Positions 43,887-52,177 of a stretch of 64,000 bases of DNA are shown here, piece after piece. The translations under genes were made by a program, and so were the position numbers. How positions within the stretch are numbered: position 1 is the stretch's first letter; each line of letters begins with the position of its first letter. The DNA is from Sphaerobacter sp. GTDB lineage: Bacteria > Chloroflexota > Chloroflexia > Thermomicrobiales > Thermomicrobiaceae. The notes beneath the pieces are model-generated. The model searched no databases and was not told the DNA's origin. It saw only the letters and a list, made by a program, of their open reading frames with translations. Location of the stretch: contig JASBVL010000081.1 in the NCBI GenBank assembly GCA_029961075.1, positions 1-64,000 on the forward strand. Reading direction: 5' to 3'.

Positions 43887-44724
43887 GCCTCCGCGCCCAT
43901 CAGCCGAGCAGGGCCTGGAGCTGGCGCTGCGCCGCTTGGGGGAGCAGCTCGACTACCCGGCGACGCCGGACCTGGTCGCGGGCGTCCGCCAGCGGCTGGC
44001 GGCGCAGCCGGGAGCCACGCCCCGCTGGCGCTGGCGTCTGTCGGCGCCGCGGCGCCGCGCGGTCGCTGCCGGCATCCTCGCCGTGCTGCTCCTCGCGGCG
44101 GTGGTCCTCATCGCCTCGCCCGCGACGCGCACGGCGGTCGCCGACCGGCTCGGGCTGCGCGGCATCGCGATCATCACCGGTGCGCCGACCGCCAACCCGA
44201 CGGCCACGGCGGCCACGCCCTCGCCGCCCCCCACCGGTGCGGCGGCGCTCCGACTCGGCACGCGGACGACGCTGGCGGAGGCGCAGGCGCGCGTCCCCTT
44301 CCGGATCCTCGTGCCGGAGGCGCCCGGGCTGGGCGAGCCCGACGAGGTCTACCTGGACACCCGAGCGGCCGAGCCGCTGCTCTCGCTCGTGTGGACGCCG
44401 CGCGCCGGCCTGCCCGAGGCCCGGACCACCGGCGTCGGGCTCCTCCTGACCGAGTTCCGCGGGAGCGTCGACGAGCCGCTCCTCAAGAAGAGCTCGGGGC
44501 CGGACACGCGGGTCACACCGGTAGACGTGTCCGGGGCACCGGGCTACTGGCTCGAGGGCGGCTCCCACACGCTGATGTACCGCGGCCCGGACGGCGAGGT
44601 CCGCACGGCGGAGGCGCGCCTGGCCGGCAACACCCTCATCTGGGAGCGTGACGGGCTGACGCTGCGGCTCGAGTCCGCGCTGACGCGGGACGCCGCGCTC
44701 GCCATCGCCGAAGCGACGCGGTAG
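43879..44724 (+). CDS. Membrane protein, probable anti-sigma factor
   Basis: A 281-aa protein whose ATG overlaps the last 8 nt of the sigma-factor frame. Residues about 1-55 are cytoplasmic, one membrane helix follows (AAGILAVLLLAAVVLIA), then a Thr/Pro-rich linker and an extracytoplasmic domain beginning near TLAEAQARVPFRILVPEAPG. That domain has the look of DUF4367-type sensor domains (later segments GYWLEGGSHTLMY and LIWERDGLTLRLES). Position and topology make an anti-sigma role likely; no classical zinc anti-sigma motif is present. If the sigma gene is really broken, this protein has lost its partner. Confidence 0.72.
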   Translation: MPEPPRPSAEQGLELALRRLGEQLDYPATPDLVAGVRQRLAAQPGATPRWRWRLSAPRRRAVAAGILAVLLLAAVVLIASPATRTAVADRLGLRGIAIITGAPTANPTATAATPSPPPTGAAALRLGTRTTLAEAQARVPFRILVPEAPGLGEPDEVYLDTRAAEPLLSLVWTPRAGLPEARTTGVGLLLTEFRGSVDEPLLKKSSGPDTRVTPVDVSGAPGYWLEGGSHTLMYRGPDGEVRTAEARLAGNTLIWERDGLTLRLESALTRDAALAIAEATR

Positions 44725-44887
44725 CTCGCCCTGGACACGCGAGCATCCGGGAGCGTGCCCGGCCCGCGTCGGGGTCGCGGACGCGCCAGCGACGTGGGGT
44801 TCCCCCGTGGCGTTGGGCGGGAACCATCTCACCGCTGCCGGTGTATGACGGTCAGGTGAGACGAACGAAGCCGGAGAGGGGGTGCCG

Positions 44888-45277
44888 ATGGGCCAGCGCG
44901 TGCGTGTCCCCCGCCCCGCCGCCGTCGCCGCGCTGATCGCGGCGCTGGCCTGGGGCGCCGTGGGCCTCAGCTTCGCCGCGACCGGCGGGCGCGGCGCGGA
45001 CCCCGACCGTGCCGCCCTCGCGGCCGAGGGGCAGGCGCTCTTCCGCGCCAAGGGGTGCGTCACCTGCCACGCCCACGCCGCGGCGCCGCCCGGTCCCGGC
45101 ATCAGCGTCCACATCGGGCCGGACCTGACCGGGTACCGGGGCAGCCCGGAGTTCCTGCGGCGCTGGCTCAAGGATCCGCCGGCCGTCAATCCGCGCACCC
45201 AGATGCCAAACCTGGGCCTGCGCGACGATGAGATCGAAACGCTGATCGCGTTCCTGCTCCAACCGCGCGAGCAGTGA
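44888..45277 (+). CDS. Small class I cytochrome c, membrane-anchored or secreted
   Basis: A 129-aa protein. An N-terminal hydrophobic signal/anchor (about residues 12-32) is followed by a cytochrome c domain. CVTCH is the heme c attachment motif near residue 57. PNLTG-like GPDLTGYRG and the distal Met in TQMPNLGL follow in the usual order. It ends DDEIETLIAFLLQPREQ, typical of cytochrome c oxidase-type c domains. ATG at 44888 is chosen (GGAGAGGGG 6 nt upstream); a GTG at 44882 is also in frame. It is followed within 20 nt by a small secreted protein, so the two may act together in electron transport. Confidence 0.88.
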   Translation: MGQRVRVPRPAAVAALIAALAWGAVGLSFAATGGRGADPDRAALAAEGQALFRAKGCVTCHAHAAAPPGPGISVHIGPDLTGYRGSPEFLRRWLKDPPAVNPRTQMPNLGLRDDEIETLIAFLLQPREQ

Positions 45278-45295
45278 CGAGAGAGGAGGCAGACC

Positions 45296-45826
45296 ATGCG
45301 CCGCCGCATCGGACTCGCCCTGATCGCCGCGCTGGCCGCGGCGCTCCTGGCACCGCTCGCCGCCCTCGGCGGGGGGTGGTCGGTCGTGGTGCTCGATGCC
45401 CTCCCCGGGACAGTCACCCCCGGGGAGGAGCTGACCATCGGGTTCCGCGTCCTGCAGCACGGCCAGATACCCATGCGCGGCCTGGCGCCGCAGGTCGTCC
45501 TGACGCACGCGGAGAGCGGCGCGGTGGTGCGGGCGATCGGCACTAAGGAGGGCGAGACCGGGCACTACGTGGCGCGCGTCACGCTGCCCGCGGCCGGCAC
45601 CTGGCAGTGGCACATCGACGCCTTCGAGGGGCCGCACCCGATGCCGCCGCTGGCCGTCGGCGCTGCACCGGCCATCTCGACGGCCGAGTCGCCGGCCGCG
45701 AGCGGGATCGTCACCTGGCTGGCCGAGGCACGCCTGCCGCTTGTCGGCCTCGCCGTCGCCAGCACGCTGGCCGCCGCCGGCCTGCTGCTGCGCACCCGGC
45801 GCCTGGTCGTGGTCCGGCACGCGTGA
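45296..45826 (+). CDS. Secreted, membrane-anchored protein with FixH/YtkA-like domain
   Basis: A 176-aa protein with an N-terminal signal peptide (RRRIGLALIAALAAALLAPL), a single Ig-like beta domain (GTVTPGEELTIGFRVLQHGQ, AGTWQWHIDAFEG) and a C-terminal membrane helix followed by Arg residues. The pattern resembles FixH/YtkA-like or CopC-like domains but has no clear metal-binding motif. SD GAGAGGAGG precedes the ATG. It lies directly after the cytochrome c gene, which suggests a shared role outside the membrane; the function is unknown. Confidence 0.72.
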   Translation: MRRRIGLALIAALAAALLAPLAALGGGWSVVVLDALPGTVTPGEELTIGFRVLQHGQIPMRGLAPQVVLTHAESGAVVRAIGTKEGETGHYVARVTLPAAGTWQWHIDAFEGPHPMPPLAVGAAPAISTAESPAASGIVTWLAEARLPLVGLAVASTLAAAGLLLRTRRLVVVRHA

Positions 45827-46420
45827 GCCAGCGCCGCACCACCATCCCTGGCGCAGGGCCAGGGAGCGGCGGCCGGTGCCCGGGGCTGAAAGCCCCGGGC
45901 TGACCAGCAAAGCCGGCTGAAGCCGGCTCGGGCCAAGCGAAACGGTCGCCGGGCTGCCGGTCCTGCCGATGGCGGCCGGCGTCGCACGGAGCCACGCCGG
46001 CCCCCGTCCCCGCGTGGGAGCGTCGACGTCACCCGGAGCCTCCCGCGTTCCGCGACGCACCCGGCGTCCGCGCTGGGCGGCTCCATCCGGGACACGCCCT
46101 GCCCCGACCGTAGGCCGGCCCCAGGGGCTTGAGCCCCGGCACCCGAGCGGCGCGGGCCACCCGGGTGCGCGGCCGACGGGAGCCGGCCAGGAGGCCGGCG
46201 CTCCAAGCGGCGTGGGGGCACACGGCCCTCCCCGACCACCCATACCACGCCCATCTCCATCAACCGGTAGGGGCGGGGCTGGTCCCCGCCCGCCGTCGCC
46301 CAATCGGGAAACGCAGGAGGCTCCGTCCGGCACAAGGCCCTCCCCTACCGGACGACGGCGCGGCGGACACGAAGGGCCGGCGCGGCGCGGTGCGACGCGG
46401 GCGCCCCGTGTGGGGCGCCG
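45827..46420. repeat. Non-coding repeat cluster
   Basis: About 590 nt of GC-rich palindromic units: GCCCGGGGCTGAAAGCCCCG (about 45880-45900), AGCCGGCTGAAGCCGGCT (about 45912-45927), an AGGGGCTTGAGCCCCGGC unit near 46118, GAGCCGGCCAGGAGGCCGGC near 46183, an ACGGCCCTCCCCGACCACC unit near 46220, and GGTAGGGGCGGGGCTGG at 46266. No gene is supported. The right edge abuts a 3'-truncated hydrolase gene. Confidence 0.65.
46266..46293. repeat. REP-like palindrome, copy 3
   Basis: Same unit as at 7491-7520 and 7539-7563 (GGTAGGGGCGGGGCTGGTCC and continuing). A related inverted unit GGCACAAGGCCCTCCCCTAC lies about 35 nt downstream (46329-46349). Confidence 0.7.
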
Positions 46421-46826
46421 TGGCTTCCGGCGTGCCGATCTTGCTGATGGCGCCCACCAGATGGATGCCGCCCAGCCGCTCCTCGCCGTAGTACCGCACG
46501 TAGTCCAGGATGATCAGCCCGCCGTAGGACCAGCCTGAGAGCACCGGTCGGTCGAGGCCCAACGTCTCGATGACGGCCTGCACGTCGTCGGCCCAGCGGC
46601 GGGGGTCGTCGTACCCGTCGCGCGGCCGGTCCGACAGGCCGTGGCCGCGGATGTCCATCGCGACCAGGCGGAAGTCGTCGGCCAGATCGGAGCGCATCTG
46701 CTGGTCCCAGGCCAGACGACACTGGGAGAACCCGTGGATGAAGAGGATCGGGCGCCCGCTCGGGTTCCCGGTCTCCTCGACGTGGAGCCGGACACCGCCG
46801 CCGCCCTGGACCGTGTAGGATCGCAT
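46421..46826 (-). pseudogene. 3'-truncated alpha/beta hydrolase
   Basis: The N-terminal half of an alpha/beta hydrolase: RPILFIHGFSQCRLAWDQQM (oxyanion region), MDIRGHGLSDRP, and the nucleophile elbow GWSYGG with Ser100. Homology ends at about residue 135 (GAISKIGTPEA). The frame then runs on through unrelated repeat sequence to 46260. Family members are about 270 aa, and the acid and His of the triad lie in the missing half, so the product should be inactive. The break coincides with the edge of the 45.8-46.4 kb repeat cluster. No SD was noted upstream of the ATG. Confidence 0.75.
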
Positions 46827-46979
46827 GCAGGGGCCCCTCTCGGCAGCGCGGCGTGCCGGGCATGAGGCGCGCGTCGACGACCCGCCCCAATACGCCGTGG
46901 AAGAACAGATCCGCCCGCATCGTAGCGCAGATGCGCGCGCATGGGGTGCATGCAGGATGTCGCACTTGCAAGCGAGCCG

Positions 46980-48572
46980 CTACGGCTTGCCCCAGCCGCC
47001 GCCGCCGGGCGAGCGGATCACCAGCCGGTCGCCGGGCTGGGCGGTGAAGCGCACCTTGCCGGGGAGCCGGGTGACCGCCCCGTCGCGCACCAGCAGGTTC
47101 TCACCGGGCGCGCCCGGCTCGCCGCCGTGGAGGCCCCAGGGCGCCAGGCGGCGCCGCTCGGTCAGGAGGGTGACCTCGGTCGGGACGGTGAAGGCGATCT
47201 CCCGCTCCAGCCCGTCGCCGCCGCGGGCCGCCCCGGCGCCGCCGGAGCCGTCGCGCAGCCGGTAGGCGGCGATGCGCATGGGGTAGGCGTACTCGAATGC
47301 CTCGACCGGCGTGTTGAGGGTGTTGCTCATGTGGACGTGGACGCCGGACAGCCCGTCGAGGCCCTTGCGCGCCCCCATGCCGCCGCCCATCGTCTCGTAG
47401 TAGGCGAACGGCTGGCCGGTGCGCGGGTCCATCCCACCGGCGGTGACGTTGTTCATCGTCCCCTGGCTGGCCGCCGGGATGACGTCGGGAAGCGCCTGGG
47501 CCAGTGCTCCCAGCACCGCGTCGGTGATGCGCTGGGAGCACTCCACGTTGCCCCCGGCCACCGGGCGGGGCGGGCGGGCGTTGACCACCGTGCCGGCCGG
47601 CGCGTGCACCGTCACCGGGGCGAAGGTGCCGTGGTTCATCGGGGCGTCGGGCGGCATCAGGCAGCGCACCACATAGTAGACCGCCGACTTGGCCACCGCG
47701 GCGACGGCGTTGATGCTGCCGGCCGCTTCCGGCGCGCTGCCGGTGAAGTCCACCGTGAGCGTGCCGCCCTGCACCGTCACGGTGGCGACGATCGGGAGCG
47801 GCCGGTCGCCGATGCCGTCGTCGTCCAGGTAGTCGGTGAAGCGGTAGACCCCATCGGGGATCTGCTCGATCGTCGCCCGGGTGATCCGCTCGGCGTAGGC
47901 GATGAGCGCCTCGCCGTGCGCCTCGACGGTCGCCAGGCCGTAGCGCTCGACCAGCTCCTGGAGCCGCCGCTCGGCGGTCCGGTTGGCCGCCACCTGGGCC
48001 GTCAGGTCGCCGCGGCGCTCGTCGGGTGTGCGCACGTTGCGCAGCAGGAGCGCCAGCGCGGCGCGGTTGGGCTGGCCCGCCTCCCACAGCTTGATCGGCG
48101 GGATGATGATGCCTTCCTGGTAGATCTCGCTGGCGACCGGCATCGAGCCGGCCGACATGCCGCCGACGTCGGCGTGGTGGGCGCGATTGGCGGCGAAGCC
48201 GATCAGCAGCGGGTCGCCGTCGACCGTGACGTAGATGGGGGAGATCAGCGTGATGTCGGGGAGGTGCGTGCCCCCGGCGAAGGGGTCGTTGAGCGCCACC
48301 ACATCGCCCGGCGCGAAGGTGTCGAAGGTCGCCAGGGCCGCCGCCATCGAGTCGGGCATGGCGCCCAGGTGGACGGGGATGTGGGCCGCCTGGGCCAGCA
48401 GGCGCCCCTGCCGGTCGAAGAGCGCGCAGGAGAAGTCCCGCCGCTCCTTGATGTTGGGCGAGTAGCCGCTCCGGGTCAGCACCGCCCCCATCTCCTCGGC
48501 GATCGCCGTGAGGGCGCTGCGGAAGATCTCGAGGCTTACCGGGTCGACCGTCACCGTCGGCTCAGTCTGCAT
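46980..48572 (-). CDS. hyuB: Hydantoinase B/oxoprolinase family protein
   Basis: Beta-type subunit of an ATP-dependent N-methylhydantoinase or related 5-oxoprolinase/acetone carboxylase-type enzyme, 530 aa. Family segments: VDPVSLEIFRSALTAIAEEM at the N-terminus, PGDVVALNDPFAGGTHLPDI, GFAANRAHHADVGGMSAGSM, SGGAG-like GSGGAGAARGGDGLEREIAF and the C-terminal VIRSPGGGGWGKP. It overlaps hyuA by 11 nt and is second in that operon. The pair probably opens a cyclic amide with ATP; the true substrate is unknown. Confidence 0.92.
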   Translation of the reverse strand: MQTEPTVTVDPVSLEIFRSALTAIAEEMGAVLTRSGYSPNIKERRDFSCALFDRQGRLLAQAAHIPVHLGAMPDSMAAALATFDTFAPGDVVALNDPFAGGTHLPDITLISPIYVTVDGDPLLIGFAANRAHHADVGGMSAGSMPVASEIYQEGIIIPPIKLWEAGQPNRAALALLLRNVRTPDERRGDLTAQVAANRTAERRLQELVERYGLATVEAHGEALIAYAERITRATIEQIPDGVYRFTDYLDDDGIGDRPLPIVATVTVQGGTLTVDFTGSAPEAAGSINAVAAVAKSAVYYVVRCLMPPDAPMNHGTFAPVTVHAPAGTVVNARPPRPVAGGNVECSQRITDAVLGALAQALPDVIPAASQGTMNNVTAGGMDPRTGQPFAYYETMGGGMGARKGLDGLSGVHVHMSNTLNTPVEAFEYAYPMRIAAYRLRDGSGGAGAARGGDGLEREIAFTVPTEVTLLTERRRLAPWGLHGGEPGAPGENLLVRDGAVTRLPGKVRFTAQPGDRLVIRSPGGGGWGKP

Positions 48573-50586
48573 CGCGCGCTCCCTCCCGCGGCGCGGGCTC
48601 TAGGATCAGATTGCCGACCGCGTCCACCGTTCCCCCCCAGCCGGGTGGGACGACGGTCGTGGTGTCGAACTGCGTCACGACCGCCGGGCCGCGGAACGTC
48701 GCCCCGGGCCGCAGCGTCGCCCGGTCGTAGATCGGCGTGTCCTGCACCTCCGGCCCGTCGGCCCCGGTGAAGACGACCGGCCGGTGCATGGTCGGCTCCG
48801 GGCGCGCCGTCGCGTCGCGCGGCTGTCGCGGCAGCGCCGGCCGGTCGGCCAGGCCGCGCGCCTTGACCCGGCAGTTGACCACCTGGACCGGCTCGTTGGG
48901 GTCGCTGTAGCCGAAGCGCCGCTCGTGGGCCGCGTGGAAGGCGGCGACCGCCGCCGCCATGTCCCCGGTGTAGGGGACCACCAGCTCGTACGACTGGCCG
49001 ACATAGCGCAGGTCGAGCATCGGCTCGATGGTGATGCGCTCGGCGGGGAGCCCCTCCGCCGCCAGCTCCGCCTGCCCCCGGGCCGCCAGCTCGGCCAGCA
49101 CCGACTCGACCACGGCCGCCGCCTCCGCGGCGGGCACCATGACGGTGCGCACGTAGTCCTTGACGACGTCGGCCGCCAGCATGCCGAGCGCGGAGAGGAC
49201 GCCGGGGGTGGACGGGATCAGCACCCGCGGGATGCGCAGGTCGGCCGCCAGCTCGCAGGCGTGCAGCGGCCCCGCGCCGCCGAAGGCGACCAGGGTGAAG
49301 CGACGGGGGTCGTGCCCGCGCGCGACCGAGATGACCCGGATGGCGGCCTCCATGTTGGCGTTGGCGATGCGCACGATACCGAGCGCTGCCGCCTCCAGGC
49401 TCGTGCCGAGGCGGGCCGCCACCGGCGCGAGCGCCCGCCGCGCGGCGTCGACGTCGAGCGCCATCGTGCCGCCTAGGAAGCCCTCGGGGATCAGGCGGCC
49501 CAGCACGACGTTGGCGTCGGTGACCGTCGGCGCCTCGCCGCCGCGGCCGTAGGCGGCCGGCCCGGGGTCGGCCCCGGCCGAGGTCGGGCCGACACGCAGC
49601 GCCCCGCCGGTGTCGAACCAGGCGATGCTGCCGCCCCCGGCGCCGACGGTGTGGATGTCGATCATCGGGAGCTTGCTCGGGTAGCCGCCGATCTGCCCAT
49701 CGGTCGTCTCGGTGATCGCCCCGTCGATCAGCGCCACGTCGGTCGAGGTGCCGCCCATGTCGAAGGTGATGGTCTGCGTGAAGCCGGACGCCTCGGCCAC
49801 GTAGGCCGCCCCGACCACGCCGGCCGCCGGGCCGGACAGCAGGGTGCGCGCCGCCTCGCGCCGCGCGGTCGCCGCCGAGATCGATCCCCCGTTCGACTGC
49901 ATGATGCGGAGCGGCACGCCCGGTGGCAGCTCGGCCTCCAGCCGGGCCAGGTAGCGGTCCATGAGCGGCGCCACGTAGGCGTTGAGGACGACGGTGCTGG
50001 TGCGCTCGTACTCGCGGAATTCGGGCAGCACCTCGTGGGAGGCGGAGACGTGCAGCCCGGCGGCGCGCGCCGCCTCGGCCACGGCGCGCTCGTGCGCCGG
50101 GTTGGCGAAGCTGAAGAGGAGGCACACGGCCACCGAGGTCACCCCCGCCTCCCGGAGCACGGCCACCGCGGCCGCGACCGAGTCCGGGTCCAGCGGCGTC
50201 AGCACCCCGCCGCGCTCGTCCAGCCGCTCGACCACCTCCAGGCGTCGCTCGCGCGGCACCAGCGGCGGCTGCCGCTCGACCCGCAGGTCGTAGAGGGCCG
50301 GGCGTGTCTGCCGGCCGATCTCGAGCACGTCGCGGAACCCGGCGGTGGTGATGAGCCCCGTCGGCACCCCCTTGCGCTCCAGCACGGCGTTGGTCGCCAC
50401 GGTGGAGCCGTGGACCACCGCGGCCAGCTCCTGCCCTACCCCGAGCTCGGCCAACCCCTGCAAGATGGCGCGGGCGGGGTTGTCCGGGGTAGACAGCACC
50501 TTGTGCACCCGGACGGACCCGTTCGCCACCAGCACGAAATCGGTGAACGTCCCGCCGGTATCGACGCCGACGAGCACCTGTGTCAT
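48562..50586 (-). CDS. hyuA: Hydantoinase A/oxoprolinase family protein
   Basis: ATP-using subunit, 674 aa, of the same enzyme. The N-terminus VGVDTGGTFTDFVLV is the actin-like phosphate-1 motif of the HyuA/AcxA family. HGSTVATNAVLERKGVPTGL is the substrate-proximal segment. TFDMGGTSTDVALIDG, then GAGGGSIAWFD and AFGGAGPLHACELA are the other ATPase signatures. Length fits the family. It is divergent from an FAD amine oxidase at 50908. Together with that oxidase, a hydantoin to N-carbamoyl amine to amine oxidation route is possible, but this is inference. Confidence 0.92.
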   Translation of the reverse strand: MTQVLVGVDTGGTFTDFVLVANGSVRVHKVLSTPDNPARAILQGLAELGVGQELAAVVHGSTVATNAVLERKGVPTGLITTAGFRDVLEIGRQTRPALYDLRVERQPPLVPRERRLEVVERLDERGGVLTPLDPDSVAAAVAVLREAGVTSVAVCLLFSFANPAHERAVAEAARAAGLHVSASHEVLPEFREYERTSTVVLNAYVAPLMDRYLARLEAELPPGVPLRIMQSNGGSISAATARREAARTLLSGPAAGVVGAAYVAEASGFTQTITFDMGGTSTDVALIDGAITETTDGQIGGYPSKLPMIDIHTVGAGGGSIAWFDTGGALRVGPTSAGADPGPAAYGRGGEAPTVTDANVVLGRLIPEGFLGGTMALDVDAARRALAPVAARLGTSLEAAALGIVRIANANMEAAIRVISVARGHDPRRFTLVAFGGAGPLHACELAADLRIPRVLIPSTPGVLSALGMLAADVVKDYVRTVMVPAAEAAAVVESVLAELAARGQAELAAEGLPAERITIEPMLDLRYVGQSYELVVPYTGDMAAAVAAFHAAHERRFGYSDPNEPVQVVNCRVKARGLADRPALPRQPRDATARPEPTMHRPVVFTGADGPEVQDTPIYDRATLRPGATFRGPAVVTQFDTTTVVPPGWGGTVDAVGNLILEPAPREGARDAD

Positions 50587-50907
50587 CGCTCCCTCACCCC
50601 ACTTGGCTCACCCCGCGGCCGCGCACGGCGCGGTGGGTCCCGTCGCAGTCCCAATGTCAGCGCTCACGGGGCTGGCGCTCATGTCGGATCATTGGCCGCG
50701 CACCTGGGTGGTGCCGCCCGCCGGTCCGCGGCGCGCCAGCCGGCGTGCCTCCCGCGCACTATAAAACACCACCGCGCGCGGCGTGACCAGGGTGGTCGAC
50801 CGCCACGGTCGACGCGGCGCCAGCCCCGCCCGTGGCCAACCCGACCGGGCTCGTCTATCCTTCCGGAGCAGGATGCGCTCGGGCGACGGGGAGAGGAGCA
50901 GACGGGG
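50587..50907. promoter_or_regulatory. Divergent intergenic region of hyuA and the FAD oxidase
   Basis: About 320 nt without a gene. ATAAAAC at 50761-50767 gives a TATAGT-like -10 for hyuA on the minus strand (50758-50763), and TATCCT at 50856-50861 is a possible -10 for the oxidase. Neither has a good -35. Confidence 0.35.
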
Positions 50908-52023
50908 ATGGCGGGGCCCGTAGTCGCGATCATCGGCGCTGGCGTGGTCGGCGCCGCGGTCGCTTTCCGCCTGGCGGCGGGTGGCGCGCAGGTGCACCTG
51001 GTGGACGCGGGGCAGCCGGGGGGCGGCACCTCGTCGGCCAGCTTCGCCTGGGTGAACGGCAACCAGAAGACGCCGCGCGACTACTTCGACCTGAACGTCG
51101 CCGGTCTGCGCGAGCACCTGCGGCTGCGGGACGAGCTCGGCGCGGCACCCTGGCTGCACCCGGGCGGCAACCTCGTCTGGGCGACCGACCCCGTGGCCAC
51201 CGACGAGCTGGCGCAGCGGGTCCGCCGCCTGCAGGCGTGGGGCTACGCCGCCGAGTGGCGATCAGCGGCGCAGGTGACGGCGGAGCTGGAGCCGGGCATC
51301 GCCTTCCCCCGGCCCGATCTTTCGGTCGCCTACTTCCCCGACGAGTTCTGGGTCGACGCGCCGCTGCTCGTCACCCGGCTCGTGGCGCTGGCGCAGGAGC
51401 GCGGCGCGGTGGTGCGCGCCGGCACGCCAGCCGAGGCCATCGAGACCACCCAGGGGCGCATCAGCGCGGTCCGGCTGGCGGATGGCAGCCGGCTCGCCGT
51501 CGACGCGGTGGTCAACGCCAGCGGGGCGGCGGCGGACCGGGTCGCCGGGCTGCTGGGCCTGCCGCTGCCGCTCGCGCCCACGACGGGCCTGCTGGTGCGC
51601 GTGGCGGTGGAGGGAGCGCCGCTGCGCCGGATCATGCACGCGCCCGGCGTCAACCTGCGCCCGGACGGGCCGGGCCATGTCCTGCTCCACTCCGAGACCA
51701 TCGACCCGCTGCTGGGGGAGCGCCGGACCATCGCGCCCGATGATCCCCTCTGCCGCGAGCTGCTGCAGCGCGCCAGGCGGGTGCTGCCCGCGCTGGCGGG
51801 CGCCCGCGTCGTCGCGGCGCGCGTCGGCGTGCGGCCCATCCCGGCCGACGGGCGCTCCTGCTTCGGCGCGGTCTCGGCGGTGCCGCGCTACTACGAGGCG
51901 GTCACCCACAGTGGCGTGACGCTCAGCCTGCTGGTGGGGCGCCTCCTGGCGCGCGAGCTCCTGGCCGGTGAGGTGGAGCCGCTGGCCGCGCCCTTCCGCC
52001 CGGACCGCTTCCCGCGCACCTGA
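50908..52023 (+). CDS. FAD-dependent oxidoreductase of the glycine/D-amino acid oxidase family
   Basis: A 371-aa DAO-family flavoenzyme. The N-terminal dinucleotide fold [20 protein letters not shown] binds FAD, and [20 protein letters not shown] follows as in sarcosine or D-amino acid oxidases. The C-terminal half has [15 protein letters not shown] and [19 protein letters not shown], the conserved flavin-contact end. It oxidises an amine or amino acid; the substrate is not evident. The ATG at 50908 follows GAGAGGAG (50891-50898). It is divergent from hyuAB, which may supply its amine. Confidence 0.88.
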   Translation: MAGPVVAIIGAGVVGAAVAFRLAAGGAQVHLVDAGQPGGGTSSASFAWVNGNQKTPRDYFDLNVAGLREHLRLRDELGAAPWLHPGGNLVWATDPVATDELAQRVRRLQAWGYAAEWRSAAQVTAELEPGIAFPRPDLSVAYFPDEFWVDAPLLVTRLVALAQERGAVVRAGTPAEAIETTQGRISAVRLADGSRLAVDAVVNASGAAADRVAGLLGLPLPLAPTTGLLVRVAVEGAPLRRIMHAPGVNLRPDGPGHVLLHSETIDPLLGERRTIAPDDPLCRELLQRARRVLPALAGARVVAARVGVRPIPADGRSCFGAVSAVPRYYEAVTHSGVTLSLLVGRLLARELLAGEVEPLAAPFRPDRFPRT

Positions 52024-52177
52024 GCCCGCGCCAGGCGGGGGCACGCGGGCGGGTAACCGCCGCCGCGTCGGGCAGGCCGTGACCTCCGGCCACGCCAGAA
52101 CGCCCGGCGCCCGGCCGCACCGGGCGCGAGGCGGCCCGGCTGATCCACCGCACGCCACCGGGGAGGAGTCCGCGCTC

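Noticed and set aside
43304-44449. One long protein spanning the sigma factor and beyond in the first frame
   Set aside because: After about residue 125 the translation becomes Arg/Pro/Ser-rich nonsense, while the next frame carries sigma region 4 and then the anti-sigma-like protein.
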